Positions 1-10,080 of a stretch of DNA of 64,000 bases are shown in pieces (the first letter of the stretch is position 1; every line of letters begins with the position of its first letter). The notes beneath the pieces were generated by a model that made no database searches, was not told the DNA's origin, and saw only the letters and a program-made list of their open reading frames with translations. The position numbers were made by a program, and so were the translations under genes. The stretch spans positions 248,001 to 312,000 of the forward strand of contig NZ_AFIG01000001.1 in assembly GCF_000214595.1 (NCBI RefSeq). Reading direction: 5' to 3'. This stretch comes from Methylophaga thalassica MP (lineage in GTDB: Bacteria > Pseudomonadota > Gammaproteobacteria > Nitrosococcales > Methylophagaceae).

Positions 1-40
1 AGCGCTGCGAAAATACGCTTAAAACTGCATCTGCATACAT
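1..40 (-). CDS. 5' end of an unidentified gene cut by the window edge
   Basis: Reading leftward, an ATG at 40-38 is preceded by a perfect AGGAGG (55-50) with 9-nt spacing, and the frame stays open to the window edge (MYADAVLSVFSQR...). The ribosome binding site is the best evidence that a real gene begins here. Thirteen residues are too few to name a product. It would be divergent from the RimK-like gene that starts at 206. Confidence 0.5.
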   Translation of the reverse strand, partial: MYADAVLSVFSQR

Positions 41-112
41 TTTAACGGGCCTCCTGTGCAAAATTTTCGCGAAGGATATGTGAGTTTTGCCATTTTGACC
101 AGCAAATAAAAA

Positions 113-139
113 GGGATGCAAAATTTTTTATCACATCCC
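113..139. promoter_or_regulatory. Inverted repeat upstream of the RimK-like gene
   Basis: GGGATG and CATCCC flank a 15-nt AT-rich spacer in the divergent intergenic region between the left-edge gene and the RimK-like gene. It could be an operator or a leader hairpin. No protein can be assigned. Confidence 0.3.
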
Positions 140-205
140 CTGTCTATTCACTTTATGATTCGCTTTTAAAAAGCACCACTATGCGACCAACAGTAAGGAC
201 AAGCC

Positions 206-1681
206 ATGACTAAGCACTTGATAATAGTTGAAAATATTGACGATTGGAGTCCTTACTTCCCCAGCGAGCAAGTAATTGATGTCGATACCTATCTACAATC
301 CCTGTCGCAAAATACACACTCACCTGCGCAAATCCTTAATTTATGCCGAAGTCTGGATTATCTCAGCCGCGGCTATTATTGCTCGATGGTGGCTGAAGCA
401 CGCGGTCATCGTGTATTACCCGGTCTACGGACGATTAACGACCTGTCCCGTAAAAGTCTTTACGCCTATGATCTGTCGGACTTATCCACACAATTGGATA
501 AGCAGCTCAGTACCACCTCAGCCGAAAGTTTTGTATTAAAAATCTGTTTTGGACAAACGCCCGTCACCTCATTACAAAAACTAGCCCGACAAATATTTGA
601 ACAATTCCCTTGCCCGATTCTGGAAGTCGAGTTTAGTTTTAACGCCCACTGGATTATCAGCCAGATCAAAGCCGGTGCGATTAATAAACTGACTGAAACA
701 GAGCAAGACTTCTTTGCTGAAGCGCTGGATAGCTTTAGTCATCGCTTATGGCGAAAACCAGCCAAACGCCGTCAATTTCGTTACGACATGGCCATTTTAC
801 ATAACCCTAAAGAAACGATGCCACCGAGCGATATGGCAGCTTTGAAGAAGTTCATTAGCAGCGGTCGCCGTATTGGTATTGATGTGGAACTGATCACGCC
901 GAAAGATTACATCCGTCTCGCTGAATATGATGCCTTGTTTATTCGTGAAACCACGGCCACACATAATCACACCTATAAGTTTGCCCGTCGCGCAGAAAGT
1001 GAAGGCTTGGTGGTCATTGATGATCCAACCTCGATCATTCGCTGTACCAATAAAATTTATTTAAAAGAACTGCTATCCGCTAACAATCTACCAATGCCGG
1101 ATTCACACCTGCTATATCGCAATGATACGGCTGGTTTAGACAAACTCTGTGAGACAGCGACCTTCCCATTGGTAATGAAAATCCCTGACGGCGCTTTTTC
1201 AAAAGGTGTGATTAAGGTGAACAACGCGGACGAACTTCGCGAGCAAGCGCCCGCCTTCTTTCAGCAGTCGGCTATTATTCTGTTACAGGAATTTATGTAT
1301 ACCGATTATGATTGGCGTATCGGTATGTTTAATAACAAACCTATCTACGCCTGCCAGTACTTTATGAGTAAAGGACATTGGCAAATCTACAATCACAACA
1401 CCAAGAAAGGCACATCCAGTGGTAAATCTTCCGCTATCCCTATGAGCGAAGTTCCTGAAAAAGTACTGAAAATTGCGACAAAAGCCGCGAAGTTGATAGG
1501 AAATGGTCTGTATGGCCTCGATATCAAACAAAGTGGTAATCGTATTGTGATTATTGAAATCAATGACAACCCCAGTATCGATAGTGGTGTTGAAGATAAT
1601 TATCTCGGTATGGCGTTATACGATGACATTATGCGAGAGTTTTTAAGGCGGCTGGAAGAACGCCGGGCTGCCAGCCATTAA
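206..1681 (+). CDS. RimK-family ATP-grasp ligase
   Basis: A 491-residue cytosolic protein. The C-terminal ~200 residues are an ATP-grasp fold of the RimK type: FPLVMKIPDGAFSKGVIKV for ATP binding, LLQEFMYTDYDWRIGMFNN, and the Mg-binding IVIIEINDNPSID near the end. The N-terminal ~200 residues resemble the RimK-like N-terminal (RLAN) extension found in this subgroup. RimK enzymes add amino acids such as glutamate to a protein or peptide carboxylate using ATP; the substrate of this subgroup is not known to me. The start has AGGA ('aaggacaagcc') just upstream. The gene stands alone and is followed by a strong bidirectional terminator. Confidence 0.85.
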   Translation: MTKHLIIVENIDDWSPYFPSEQVIDVDTYLQSLSQNTHSPAQILNLCRSLDYLSRGYYCSMVAEARGHRVLPGLRTINDLSRKSLYAYDLSDLSTQLDKQLSTTSAESFVLKICFGQTPVTSLQKLARQIFEQFPCPILEVEFSFNAHWIISQIKAGAINKLTETEQDFFAEALDSFSHRLWRKPAKRRQFRYDMAILHNPKETMPPSDMAALKKFISSGRRIGIDVELITPKDYIRLAEYDALFIRETTATHNHTYKFARRAESEGLVVIDDPTSIIRCTNKIYLKELLSANNLPMPDSHLLYRNDTAGLDKLCETATFPLVMKIPDGAFSKGVIKVNNADELREQAPAFFQQSAIILLQEFMYTDYDWRIGMFNNKPIYACQYFMSKGHWQIYNHNTKKGTSSGKSSAIPMSEVPEKVLKIATKAAKLIGNGLYGLDIKQSGNRIVIIEINDNPSIDSGVEDNYLGMALYDDIMREFLRRLEERRAASH

Positions 1682-1692
1682 CCTGCTGTTAC

Positions 1693-1731
1693 AAACAAAA
1701 AAGGCGCTGAAATTCAGCGCCTTTTTTGTTT
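1693..1731. terminator. Bidirectional rho-independent terminator
   Basis: A near-perfect hairpin (GGCGCTGA / TCAGCGCC) is flanked by AAAAAA and TTTTTT, so it can end both the RimK-like gene (+) and the convergent TonB receptor gene (-). Confidence 0.92.
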
Positions 1732-1748
1732 AACAAGCCCTTTCTAGC

Positions 1749-3818
1749 TTAGAAGCTATAACTTGCCCCGACATGAAGGTAACGTTTTTCACCAACGAAG
1801 TAGCGATAGCCATCAGGGTTTACACCAGGAATTGGTCTGAAGTCAGCACGTTCGGCATATTCAGTATTAAATAAGTTTTGAACTCTTCCATATAGTTTTA
1901 GGTTTTCAGTTAATTGATGCGAGGCATGAAGATTAAACACATCATGTCCATCATACTTAGCAGTATTCCCATCATTAATGTAATACTCACCCATATGTTC
2001 CCACTCTAACTCAGCACGACTTTTTGGCGTGAAATTCCAACCCAATCTGACATTCGCCATCTGTTTAGGTGCTGTTACCAGATAGTTGCCGCTCTCAATG
2101 TTACTGTAGTCATCTGAGCTTGCTCTGTTGAAATCATATTCATGTTTAGCAAAGGTTAGATTAGCCGCCACATCGAACTGACTGTTAAAGGGATAGAACA
2201 TACCGAGTTCGAGACCAGTATGTTTTGTCTTGCCATCATTGACGTTGATATCGTTGCTATCCGTAAAGAAATAATCTTTCTTTCTCATATGATAGGCAGT
2301 GATTTCATACTGGAACCCTTCCCCAACTTTTCTGACACCGACTTCGATACTGTCGATTTGTTCAGAGTCTGCTCGATCACCATTATTGTTCTGAATTCGA
2401 TATAGATCGGTTGTCTGAGGAGCACGGTTACCTCGAGCATAGTTAATAAATGCAGAAGTATCATCCGTTAACTCTTGTACTAACCCTAATTTAGGACTCA
2501 GATTATTAAACGAGTCATCACGTGATTCAGGGCGATAATATCGACTTGTTATCACACCAGATGTTGTATTGTTAGTGTAATCGTATTTGGTGTATTCATA
2601 ACGTACACCTGCAATTAGGCGTGTTTTATCTAAGATTTGCCATTCAGTATGGGCGTATGGCGCAATAACTGTTGCATCAACGTCATAATCATAATGCACG
2701 CCTGGAATGAAGCCTCTGACTGTGGTTGAATTATTTTGGACTTCTTTTAATTGCCCTTCTGTGTACTCAAAGTCAGTACCCAAAATGATTTTATGACCAC
2801 CATCCAGCTCTTTTGTATAGGAGCTTAACAAGCCAACACTACTGTGTTTATTGCTCTCAACTGGCTTACCCGGAGAGAGGAAATGCATCAAGAAATTCAT
2901 CTCAGTATGTCGAACATAAGGTGTCAGCGTGAATGAAGATGTATCACTTAATTCATGAATCCACTCAGTAGATAAACGATACGACTTGGCGTCACGATAA
3001 GCTTCAGGATTGGGATTTTGACGAGACAAGCTTTCATCTTCATAGACCTTATATCCCGTAATATAACCAGCAGTTTCTTGATTCAGGTTGGTATAGCTGA
3101 ATAAGGTTTTAAAACTATCCACATCACCCAGATAATCATGCCGGAATGAGACTTTCTGCTGGTCGTAACCGGAGTCACTGACATAACCACCATCAGTGGT
3201 GCCATTCACGCTCAAACGGTAACCATGTCTACCAACGGTGTCACTTATCGTGGCTTTAGTTTGATATAAGTCATGTGGACCGATTGAAAAATCAATCTGA
3301 CGCTCTAAATCCAAAGATGGCGCTCGGCTTAATACGTTTACCAAGCCATGAACCGCATTAGAACCATATAACGCACTACCCGGTCCGCGAACGACTTCAA
3401 TACCACCCGCCTGTTCGTAGTTCACTTCAAATAAGCCATTCACATTAGCAAAACCAGCAGCACGAAGCGGGATACCATCTTCAAGAAACAGGAATGACCC
3501 CGCGCCAGCACCACCCGTTAATACTGGTGAGCGGATGGAAGTTAAATGCTCTTGTCCATTACCATGTTGGATATTGACACCACTTACGCGATTAAGAATT
3601 TCGCTGATGTGATCGGGGCGCACAAGATCAATTTCTTCTTCTGATATCTTGCCAGTATTCCCGGCTTGCTCCAGCAATGGTGTCTCTGAACGTGTTCCTG
3701 TCACTACCATGCCACCAAGCGATACTTCATTATCACTCGTTTCTTCGGCAAAGGCGGGTTGCCACATTGTCGTGGCTGCTGCAGCCACCATTAATGTCAG
3801 TTGTTTTTTTGAAAACAT
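1749..3818 (-). CDS. TonB-dependent outer-membrane receptor
   Basis: A 689-residue outer-membrane transporter. A Sec signal peptide (MFSKKQLTLMVAAAATTMWQPAFA) precedes a plug domain (~35-160) with the TonB-box-like VVTGTRSE and the typical VVRGPGSALYGSNAVHGLVNV. A beta-barrel follows and ends in GASYSF, the aromatic C-terminus needed for barrel assembly. The family imports iron chelates, haem, cobalamin or similar ligands using TonB energy; the ligand cannot be told from sequence. It resembles the CirA/BtuB-like group more than the hydroxamate group. There is no clear Fur box upstream, but a perfect GGGAAAATTTTCCC palindrome lies 43 bp before the start. Confidence 0.88.
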   Translation of the reverse strand: MFSKKQLTLMVAAAATTMWQPAFAEETSDNEVSLGGMVVTGTRSETPLLEQAGNTGKISEEEIDLVRPDHISEILNRVSGVNIQHGNGQEHLTSIRSPVLTGGAGAGSFLFLEDGIPLRAAGFANVNGLFEVNYEQAGGIEVVRGPGSALYGSNAVHGLVNVLSRAPSLDLERQIDFSIGPHDLYQTKATISDTVGRHGYRLSVNGTTDGGYVSDSGYDQQKVSFRHDYLGDVDSFKTLFSYTNLNQETAGYITGYKVYEDESLSRQNPNPEAYRDAKSYRLSTEWIHELSDTSSFTLTPYVRHTEMNFLMHFLSPGKPVESNKHSSVGLLSSYTKELDGGHKIILGTDFEYTEGQLKEVQNNSTTVRGFIPGVHYDYDVDATVIAPYAHTEWQILDKTRLIAGVRYEYTKYDYTNNTTSGVITSRYYRPESRDDSFNNLSPKLGLVQELTDDTSAFINYARGNRAPQTTDLYRIQNNNGDRADSEQIDSIEVGVRKVGEGFQYEITAYHMRKKDYFFTDSNDINVNDGKTKHTGLELGMFYPFNSQFDVAANLTFAKHEYDFNRASSDDYSNIESGNYLVTAPKQMANVRLGWNFTPKSRAELEWEHMGEYYINDGNTAKYDGHDVFNLHASHQLTENLKLYGRVQNLFNTEYAERADFRPIPGVNPDGYRYFVGEKRYLHVGASYSF

Positions 3819-3860
3819 AATCCAATTCTCTCTTGTAAATATTTATTAATCCCGTGATTG

Positions 3861-3874
3861 GGGAAAATTTTCCC
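3861..3874. promoter_or_regulatory. Perfect 14-bp palindrome upstream of the TonB receptor
   Basis: GGGAAAATTTTCCC is self-complementary and lies 43 bp upstream of the receptor ATG, where an operator would overlap the promoter. No regulator in the window can be tied to it. Confidence 0.4.
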
Positions 3875-3945
3875 ATACAGGCTGTTTTAATTCATCAGAA
3901 AAATCCCTAAACCCATTGAAAACAGACATTCAAATCCCCAATTAC

Positions 3946-3959
3946 ATGATCAAGATCAA
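3946..3959. promoter_or_regulatory. FNR/CRP-family-like site between TonB receptor and cbpA
   Basis: ATGATCAAGATCAA matches the FNR/Anr consensus TTGAT-N4-ATCAA at 9 of 10 informative bases. Its centre is only 28 bp before the cbpA ATG, so for cbpA it would act as a repressor site or not at all. Read leftward, it would sit about 40-45 bp from a possible start for the receptor promoter. Confidence 0.35.
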
Positions 3960-3980
3960 TTTCAGGTACATAATCCATTT

Positions 3981-4871
3981 ATGGAATACAAAGACTATTA
4001 CAAAATTTTGGGTGTCGGCCGCGATGCTTCTCAGGACGAGATAAAGAAGGCCTACCGGAAGCTGGCCAGAAAATATCACCCCGATGTCAGTAAAGAAGCG
4101 AACGCTGAAGACAAATTTAAAGAAGTAGGTGAAGCCTACGAAGTCTTACGTGACGAACAAAAACGAGCTCAATACGACCAATTCGGCAGTAATTACCGTC
4201 ACGGCCAATCATTCAATCCGCCCCCAGGCTGGGATGATCATGCCGGTTTTGGTGGTGGCAACTTTAGCAGCTTCTTTGAAAACATGTTTGGCGGCATGGG
4301 AGGAATGGGCGGCGGCATGGGAGATAACTTCTTTGCCCGTGGTGAAGATGTAAATGCCAAAATTACTATTTCTCTGGAAGATGCATTTAACGGTGCCACC
4401 AAAACAATTCGTCGTCCTGCCGGCGCCAGTCAGTCAGGCACGATTAATGTAAAAATCCCGGCAGGCATTGCCTCCGGTAAGAAAATACGCCTTTCAGGCC
4501 AGGGTAAATCAGGCGGTGGCGGCAAGTCCGGTGACTTGTATCTTGAAGTAAACATTGCACCACATCGTCATTTCCGTCTGGAAGACAAAGATGTGTATCT
4601 GGATTTACCTATTGCGCCATGGGAAGCGGCTTTAGGTGCCAAAGTTACCGTACCCACCTTAGCAGGAAAAATTAATCTGACCATTCCGGCTGGTGCTCGT
4701 AGCGGTCAAAAAATGCGGCTGAAAGGACGTGGATTACCGGGCAAAGAACCTGGCGACGAATTTGTGGTCTTGCAAATAATGGTGCCGCCTGCTGACAGTG
4801 ATAAAGCGAAAAAGCTTTACCAGCAGATGGCAGAAGAAATGGCTTTTAACCCGCGAGAGTCGCTGGAATAA
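3981..4871 (+). CDS. cbpA: Curved-DNA-binding-type DnaJ co-chaperone (CbpA)
   Basis: 296 residues. An N-terminal J domain (~4-69) carries the HPD signature at 33-35, which stimulates DnaK ATPase. A Gly/Phe-rich linker follows (~75-115, [15 protein letters not shown]), then the two beta-sandwich C-terminal substrate-binding domains. There is no zinc-finger CxxCxGxG repeat, so this is a class II J protein of the CbpA type rather than DnaJ. It ends 18 bp before degQ, and the two are probably co-transcribed as a protein-quality-control pair. Confidence 0.9.
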   Translation: MEYKDYYKILGVGRDASQDEIKKAYRKLARKYHPDVSKEANAEDKFKEVGEAYEVLRDEQKRAQYDQFGSNYRHGQSFNPPPGWDDHAGFGGGNFSSFFENMFGGMGGMGGGMGDNFFARGEDVNAKITISLEDAFNGATKTIRRPAGASQSGTINVKIPAGIASGKKIRLSGQGKSGGGGKSGDLYLEVNIAPHRHFRLEDKDVYLDLPIAPWEAALGAKVTVPTLAGKINLTIPAGARSGQKMRLKGRGLPGKEPGDEFVVLQIMVPPADSDKAKKLYQQMAEEMAFNPRESLE

Positions 4872-4889
4872 TTTTTATCGGGAGGCGTT

Positions 4890-6269
4890 GTGAAGTTCAG
4901 CTTTAAATCATCCGTTGTTTGGTTAGCCGCATTTGTTTTAATTGCCCAGGTCGCATCTGCAGCACTTCCACTTAACTGGTTTTCTGATAAAGGCGAGATG
5001 CCCTCTTTGGCGCCAATGCTTGATCGCACCAAACCAGCTGTGGTCAATATTGCCACGAAAAGTGAAGTCAGAGTTCAAGACAACCCTTTTATGAATGACC
5101 CTTTTTTCAGGCACTTTTTTAATGTGCCTGATCAACCCAGAGTCAGACAACGCCAAAGTTTAGGTTCTGGGGTCATTATTGATGCCAAAGAAGGCCTGGT
5201 CATCACCAATAATCATGTGATTCGTGGTGCTGATGAAGTCACAGTGTCATTAAATGATGGACGGACCTTCCAAGCTGAGATCGTTGGTAGTGATCCTGCC
5301 ACCGATGTAGCACTTATCAAAATTCCTGCTGAAAACTTATCTGCCTTGCCACTGGCCGACTCAGACTCGCTTCGTGTGGGTGACTTTGTTGTGGCGATCG
5401 GCAATCCTTTTGGTCTGGGGCAAACGGTGACCTCTGGTATCGTCAGTGCACTAGGCAGAAGTGGCCTCGGCATTGAAGGTTATGAAAACTTTATTCAAAC
5501 TGATGCTTCAATTAATCCCGGAAACTCAGGTGGTGCCTTAGTTAACTTGCGTGGCGAGCTGGTGGGTATTAATACCGCTATTTTCTCACCGGGCGGTGCC
5601 TCATCAGGCAATATCGGTATCGGCTTTGCCATTCCCAGTAATCTGGTCAAACAGATCACTGATCAACTGTTAGAGCACGGTGAAGTTCAGCGTGCCTATT
5701 TGGGTGTGCAGATGCAGGATATTACACATGAGCTGGCTCAAGCCTTTAATATCCAATCTCAACAAGGTGCCGTTGTCAGTCATGTTATACCTGACTCAGC
5801 TGCTGCTGATGCTGGCTTAAAAGTGGGTGATGTGATCACCGCCGTTGATGGTACGCCACTAATGAACGCTGACAGCCTGAGAAATACCATTGGCTTGATG
5901 GTTGTCGGTCAAACAGTCAAGCTCGATATTATTCGAAATGGTAAAGCAAAAACCATTAAGGCAACGGTCAAACAGACACGTAAAACCGCTGCTGATGGGC
6001 TAGTACATCCGAAACTATCTGGTGCGACCTTTGGTGATATTGAGCAAGACTCACCTTATTACGGGCAAGTAGCAGGTGTGGTGGTTTATTCAGTAAAACG
6101 TGGTAGCCCAGCCTGGCAAGCTGGTTTAAGACCTGATGACATTATCACTTCAGTGAATCGCCAGCCGGTATCATCACTGGAGCAGTTCAAACCGATGGTC
6201 AGCGACGCTAAGGAATTATTATTTAATATCATCCGCGGCCGACGTGCGATGTTCTTATTACTGAAGTAA
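4890..6269 (+). CDS. degQ: DegQ/HtrA-family periplasmic serine protease
   Basis: 459 residues from a GTG start, chosen because GGAGG lies 4 nt upstream. A signal peptide ends near VASAALP. The trypsin-like domain shows the triad: His in VITNNHVI, Asp in DPATDVALIKI and Ser in GNSGGALVN. Two PDZ domains follow (~265-350 and ~370-459). HtrA proteases degrade or refold damaged envelope proteins as oligomers. The gene follows cbpA closely and ends at a strong terminator. The symbol could equally be degP or mucD; the family is certain, the paralogue is not. Confidence 0.92.
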   Translation: MKFSFKSSVVWLAAFVLIAQVASAALPLNWFSDKGEMPSLAPMLDRTKPAVVNIATKSEVRVQDNPFMNDPFFRHFFNVPDQPRVRQRQSLGSGVIIDAKEGLVITNNHVIRGADEVTVSLNDGRTFQAEIVGSDPATDVALIKIPAENLSALPLADSDSLRVGDFVVAIGNPFGLGQTVTSGIVSALGRSGLGIEGYENFIQTDASINPGNSGGALVNLRGELVGINTAIFSPGGASSGNIGIGFAIPSNLVKQITDQLLEHGEVQRAYLGVQMQDITHELAQAFNIQSQQGAVVSHVIPDSAAADAGLKVGDVITAVDGTPLMNADSLRNTIGLMVVGQTVKLDIIRNGKAKTIKATVKQTRKTAADGLVHPKLSGATFGDIEQDSPYYGQVAGVVVYSVKRGSPAWQAGLRPDDIITSVNRQPVSSLEQFKPMVSDAKELLFNIIRGRRAMFLLLK

Positions 6270-6282
6270 GCCAAATCATTAA

Positions 6283-6311
6283 GGAGCCTGAACACTTCAG
6301 GCTCCTTTTTT
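6283..6311 (+). terminator. Terminator of cbpA-degQ
   Basis: The hairpin GGAGCCTGAA / TTCAGGCTCC has a CAC loop and is followed by TTTTTT. It touches the last codon of the convergent minus-strand gene. Confidence 0.93.
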
Positions 6312-6897
6312 AATCTCTGGTCAAATTAAGCTTTTGGGTGAAAACATAGACACCATTCGTAAATAATGACCACTCTACATGTATTTCATCATCACTCGGT
6401 GCATCGATTGAAATCATATATTCCTGATAACGCACACCCGCGTCAGGACCATTAGACGCATACTCTCGCTGATTGGCTTCAATATGACGCCCGTTCACAC
6501 TTAGGGCATATAAACTTTCCGTATTAATCAGCCCCAGAGTATCTGAACGACTGATTCGTTCAGCAGGAAACTCTTTTTCTAAGCGGGCTTTGAACAAAAC
6601 AACGCTGCTTTCCTCTACATCCGCTTCAACATTCATGTTTTTATGAAGTTTTTCAGGGTTAGCATCTGAGCCTTTACAGGAAATTTCCTCGCCAGTCCCT
6701 TTCCATTTCCCTTTAAGTTGTTTCAAGAACTGTAGCTCTTCAGCGTTCTTATCCACAAGCAGACTCTTGTCATTATTACGATACTCATCCTCCAGTGACT
6801 CAGATGTCGGTGAAGCTTGATAACACTCATAGGCGGCCGCTACTGGCGAATGTAAACACCAGCCCAAAATCAACATCAGAAGACAATATTTTTTCAT
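6310..6897 (-). CDS. Exported protein of unknown function
   Basis: 195 residues from the ATG at 6897, preferred over the upstream in-frame ATG because it has GGAAG 7 nt before it and begins directly with a signal peptide (MKKYCLLMLILGWCLHSPVAAA). The mature part has two Cys (YECYQ, ISCKG) that might form a disulphide, and an acidic middle. The rest looks like a beta-rich lipocalin-like or calycin-like sheet (KGKWKGTGEE, YQEYMISI, EIHVEWSLF), which is a guess from pattern only. I do not recognise the family. The gene is monocistronic. Confidence 0.7.
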   Translation of the reverse strand: MKKYCLLMLILGWCLHSPVAAAYECYQASPTSESLEDEYRNNDKSLLVDKNAEELQFLKQLKGKWKGTGEEISCKGSDANPEKLHKNMNVEADVEESSVVLFKARLEKEFPAERISRSDTLGLINTESLYALSVNGRHIEANQREYASNGPDAGVRYQEYMISIDAPSDDEIHVEWSLFTNGVYVFTQKLNLTRD

Positions 6898-7049
6898 TGC
6901 TGAACTTCCATTTATCACGTTATGAACTAGGATCAAATGCTTTTCAGTGGGGGTTGTCAAACTAAACTGACACATTGATGGCGTTTAAAGTGAATTTGCT
7001 AAAGTAGAAAACTCATCCGTATATTGGGTGTCATTAGCAGAAGACTCAC

Positions 7050-8436
<1,387 letters not shown>

Positions 8437-8467
8437 AAAAATGGGCCAGTCCAAATTAGGCTGGCCC
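8437..8467. terminator. Terminator between gdhA and the DUF808 gene
   Basis: The hairpin GGGCCAG / CTGGCCC has an 11-nt loop. Leftward it is followed by ATTTTT; rightward the T-run is weak (GTTTATTT). It probably works best for the minus-strand gene. Confidence 0.75.
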
Positions 8468-8473
8468 GTTTAT

Positions 8474-9394
8474 TTAAAACAATTTCTTAATGCCTGTCAC
8501 AATGGATAACACAATCACTCCAGCAATTAGGCCAACACCACCGTTAAATAACATGGGCATCATAACCTTCATCACTGCGCCCAACGATGTATTCAATACC
8601 TCTAATAAGTGGTGTAAGAAAGGTAATCCATGCACCAAAATACCACCACCGACTAAGAACATGGCGATCATGCCTACTACTGATAGAAACTTCATCAACT
8701 TCGGTGCAAGAAATAGAATGACCTGACCCAGCTTGCGCTGGAAACCATCAAACTTGCTACCGCCCTGACCATACTTAATTAAGGCCAGACCAGCATCATC
8801 GAATTTGACTATGCCAGCTACCAGGCCATATACGCCTGAGGTCATCACAATGGCTATCAAAGACACGACGACTGCTTGCGTTAGAAAAGTCTCCCCCTGC
8901 ACAACACCAAGAGCAATCACAATAATCTCAGCAGACAGAATAAAGTCTGTTCTGATCGCCCCTTTTATTTTTTTGCGTTCATAGGCTTTGATGTCGACGT
9001 TTTCATCTGTGGTAGCTGCGGCCAGTTTTTTCTTATGCTCGTTATCACTTTCTTCATGTGGTAACCATTTATGGGCCAGCTTTTCCATACCTTCATAACA
9101 AAGAAACAAACCACCGAGCATTAATAAGATGGTTACACCAATGGGGAAAACGGCACTAATAACTAAAGCCAATGGCACTAAAATTAATTTATTTAAATAG
9201 GAGCCTTTGGCGACGGCCCACACCACGGGCAACTCGCGTTTGGGGTCTACCCCAGTTACTTGTTGTGCATTGAGAGCGAGATCATCACCTAACACACCAG
9301 CTGTCTTCTTGGCAGCAACTTTTGTCATCAATGAGACATCATCAAGTAACGATGCTATGTCATCCACCAGCGCTAATAAACCGACACTTGCCAT
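8474..9394 (-). CDS. DUF808-family inner-membrane protein (YedI-like)
   Basis: 306 residues from the ATG at 9394, where the family signature begins (MASVGLLALVDDIASLL, then MTKVAAKKTAGVLGDDLALNA). Several hydrophobic helices follow (for example LILVPLALVISAVFPIGVTILLM and the C-terminal GVGLIAGVIVLSIVTGI). An in-frame ATG ten codons upstream is less likely; GGGATA precedes the chosen one. DUF808 proteins are conserved inner-membrane proteins without an established function. The gene is monocistronic and convergent with gdhA. Confidence 0.85.
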   Translation of the reverse strand: MASVGLLALVDDIASLLDDVSLMTKVAAKKTAGVLGDDLALNAQQVTGVDPKRELPVVWAVAKGSYLNKLILVPLALVISAVFPIGVTILLMLGGLFLCYEGMEKLAHKWLPHEESDNEHKKKLAAATTDENVDIKAYERKKIKGAIRTDFILSAEIIVIALGVVQGETFLTQAVVVSLIAIVMTSGVYGLVAGIVKFDDAGLALIKYGQGGSKFDGFQRKLGQVILFLAPKLMKFLSVVGMIAMFLVGGGILVHGLPFLHHLLEVLNTSLGAVMKVMMPMLFNGGVGLIAGVIVLSIVTGIKKLF

Positions 9395-9474
9395 CTTGTA
9401 TATCCCAATAAAATTTTGTTGCAATAGCCTATGTGTTTAGCGGACAGCTGTCTATGAGCTGCTAAATTGCGAGC

Positions 9475-9504
9475 AAAAAAAGCCACGACTTTCATCATGG
9501 CTTT
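9475..9504 (-). terminator. Terminator of the PEP-CTERM-like gene
   Basis: Leftward the RNA folds as AAAGCCATGA / TCGTGGCTTT (one G-U pair, 6-nt loop), followed by a run of T. Confidence 0.9.
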
Positions 9505-9524
9505 CATGTTATGAACAGGGGTTA

Positions 9525-9848
9525 TTAGGCTTCGACTTTACGTCTCACTAAAGCAAACAGGCCTAATGCTGGGGCCAATAACCACACGGCCGCAGGAGCC
9601 GGTACTGAAGATAGGCTTGGGGCTGGAGCGTCAAAAAGCTGAATGATCAGGTTCGAAGGCATCGTACCTTGATTCAATCGACCACCGAAATTTTCAATAA
9701 TTGATGCAAGCCTTGTTGAGTCATTGGCAAAACTTGCCGAATTTGTAAGTGATAAATCAAAACGTTGCATGGGAATTTCTACCGACGCAGCTTGAGCTGT
9801 ACCGATATTCATCAACAAAAATGTTGTCGCTAAAAGTATTTTTCTCAT
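9525..9848 (-). CDS. Small secreted protein with PEP-CTERM-like sorting signal
   Basis: 107 residues from the ATG at 9848, preferred because AGGAACT lies upstream and a signal peptide follows at once (MRKILLATTFLLMNIGTAQA). The upstream in-frame extension is not membrane- or signal-like. The C-terminus is a sorting signal of the VPEP/PEP-CTERM type: VPAPAAVWLLAPALGLFALV followed by RRK. Such tails are normally recognised by an exosortase (EpsH family). The mature region is only ~55 residues and has no recognised domain. No exosortase or exopolysaccharide genes occur in this window. The gene is monocistronic. Confidence 0.8.
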   Translation of the reverse strand: MRKILLATTFLLMNIGTAQAASVEIPMQRFDLSLTNSASFANDSTRLASIIENFGGRLNQGTMPSNLIIQLFDAPAPSLSSVPAPAAVWLLAPALGLFALVRRKVEA

Positions 9849-10080
9849 TATTTTAGTTCCTTCTTCTTGCAGCCCAGCCCTCTTATTTTTGGTAAGAACT
9901 GTGGCCTCCGTAATCTGGCTCACACCAGACTTGGTGTATTTCAAAATCACTTTGGCATTGTTTTCGAGGAGAAACCTCAGATAAATTTCTGCAAACATTA
10001 AAGTCGGTTTAATCAAATAAATGCTGAGTCAGCGTGCACAGAGCTGACTTTTTGCAAAACAAAAAACAGACCTAGGCTAG

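Noticed and set aside
482-490. Perfect DnaA box TTATCCACA
   Set aside because: Single copy inside the RimK-like coding region with no other boxes or AT-rich unwinding element nearby.
9909-9943. AATCTGG...CCAGACT and CACCAGACTTGGTG inverted repeats before the PEP-CTERM-like gene
   Set aside because: The two overlap and are short or imperfect; kept as a weak possibility rather than a feature. No sigma-54 element was found there.
10024-10052. AGTCAGC/GCTGACT hairpin followed by TTTTT on the plus strand
   Set aside because: No plus-strand gene ends near it, and the minus-strand LysR gene would read it without a T-run.
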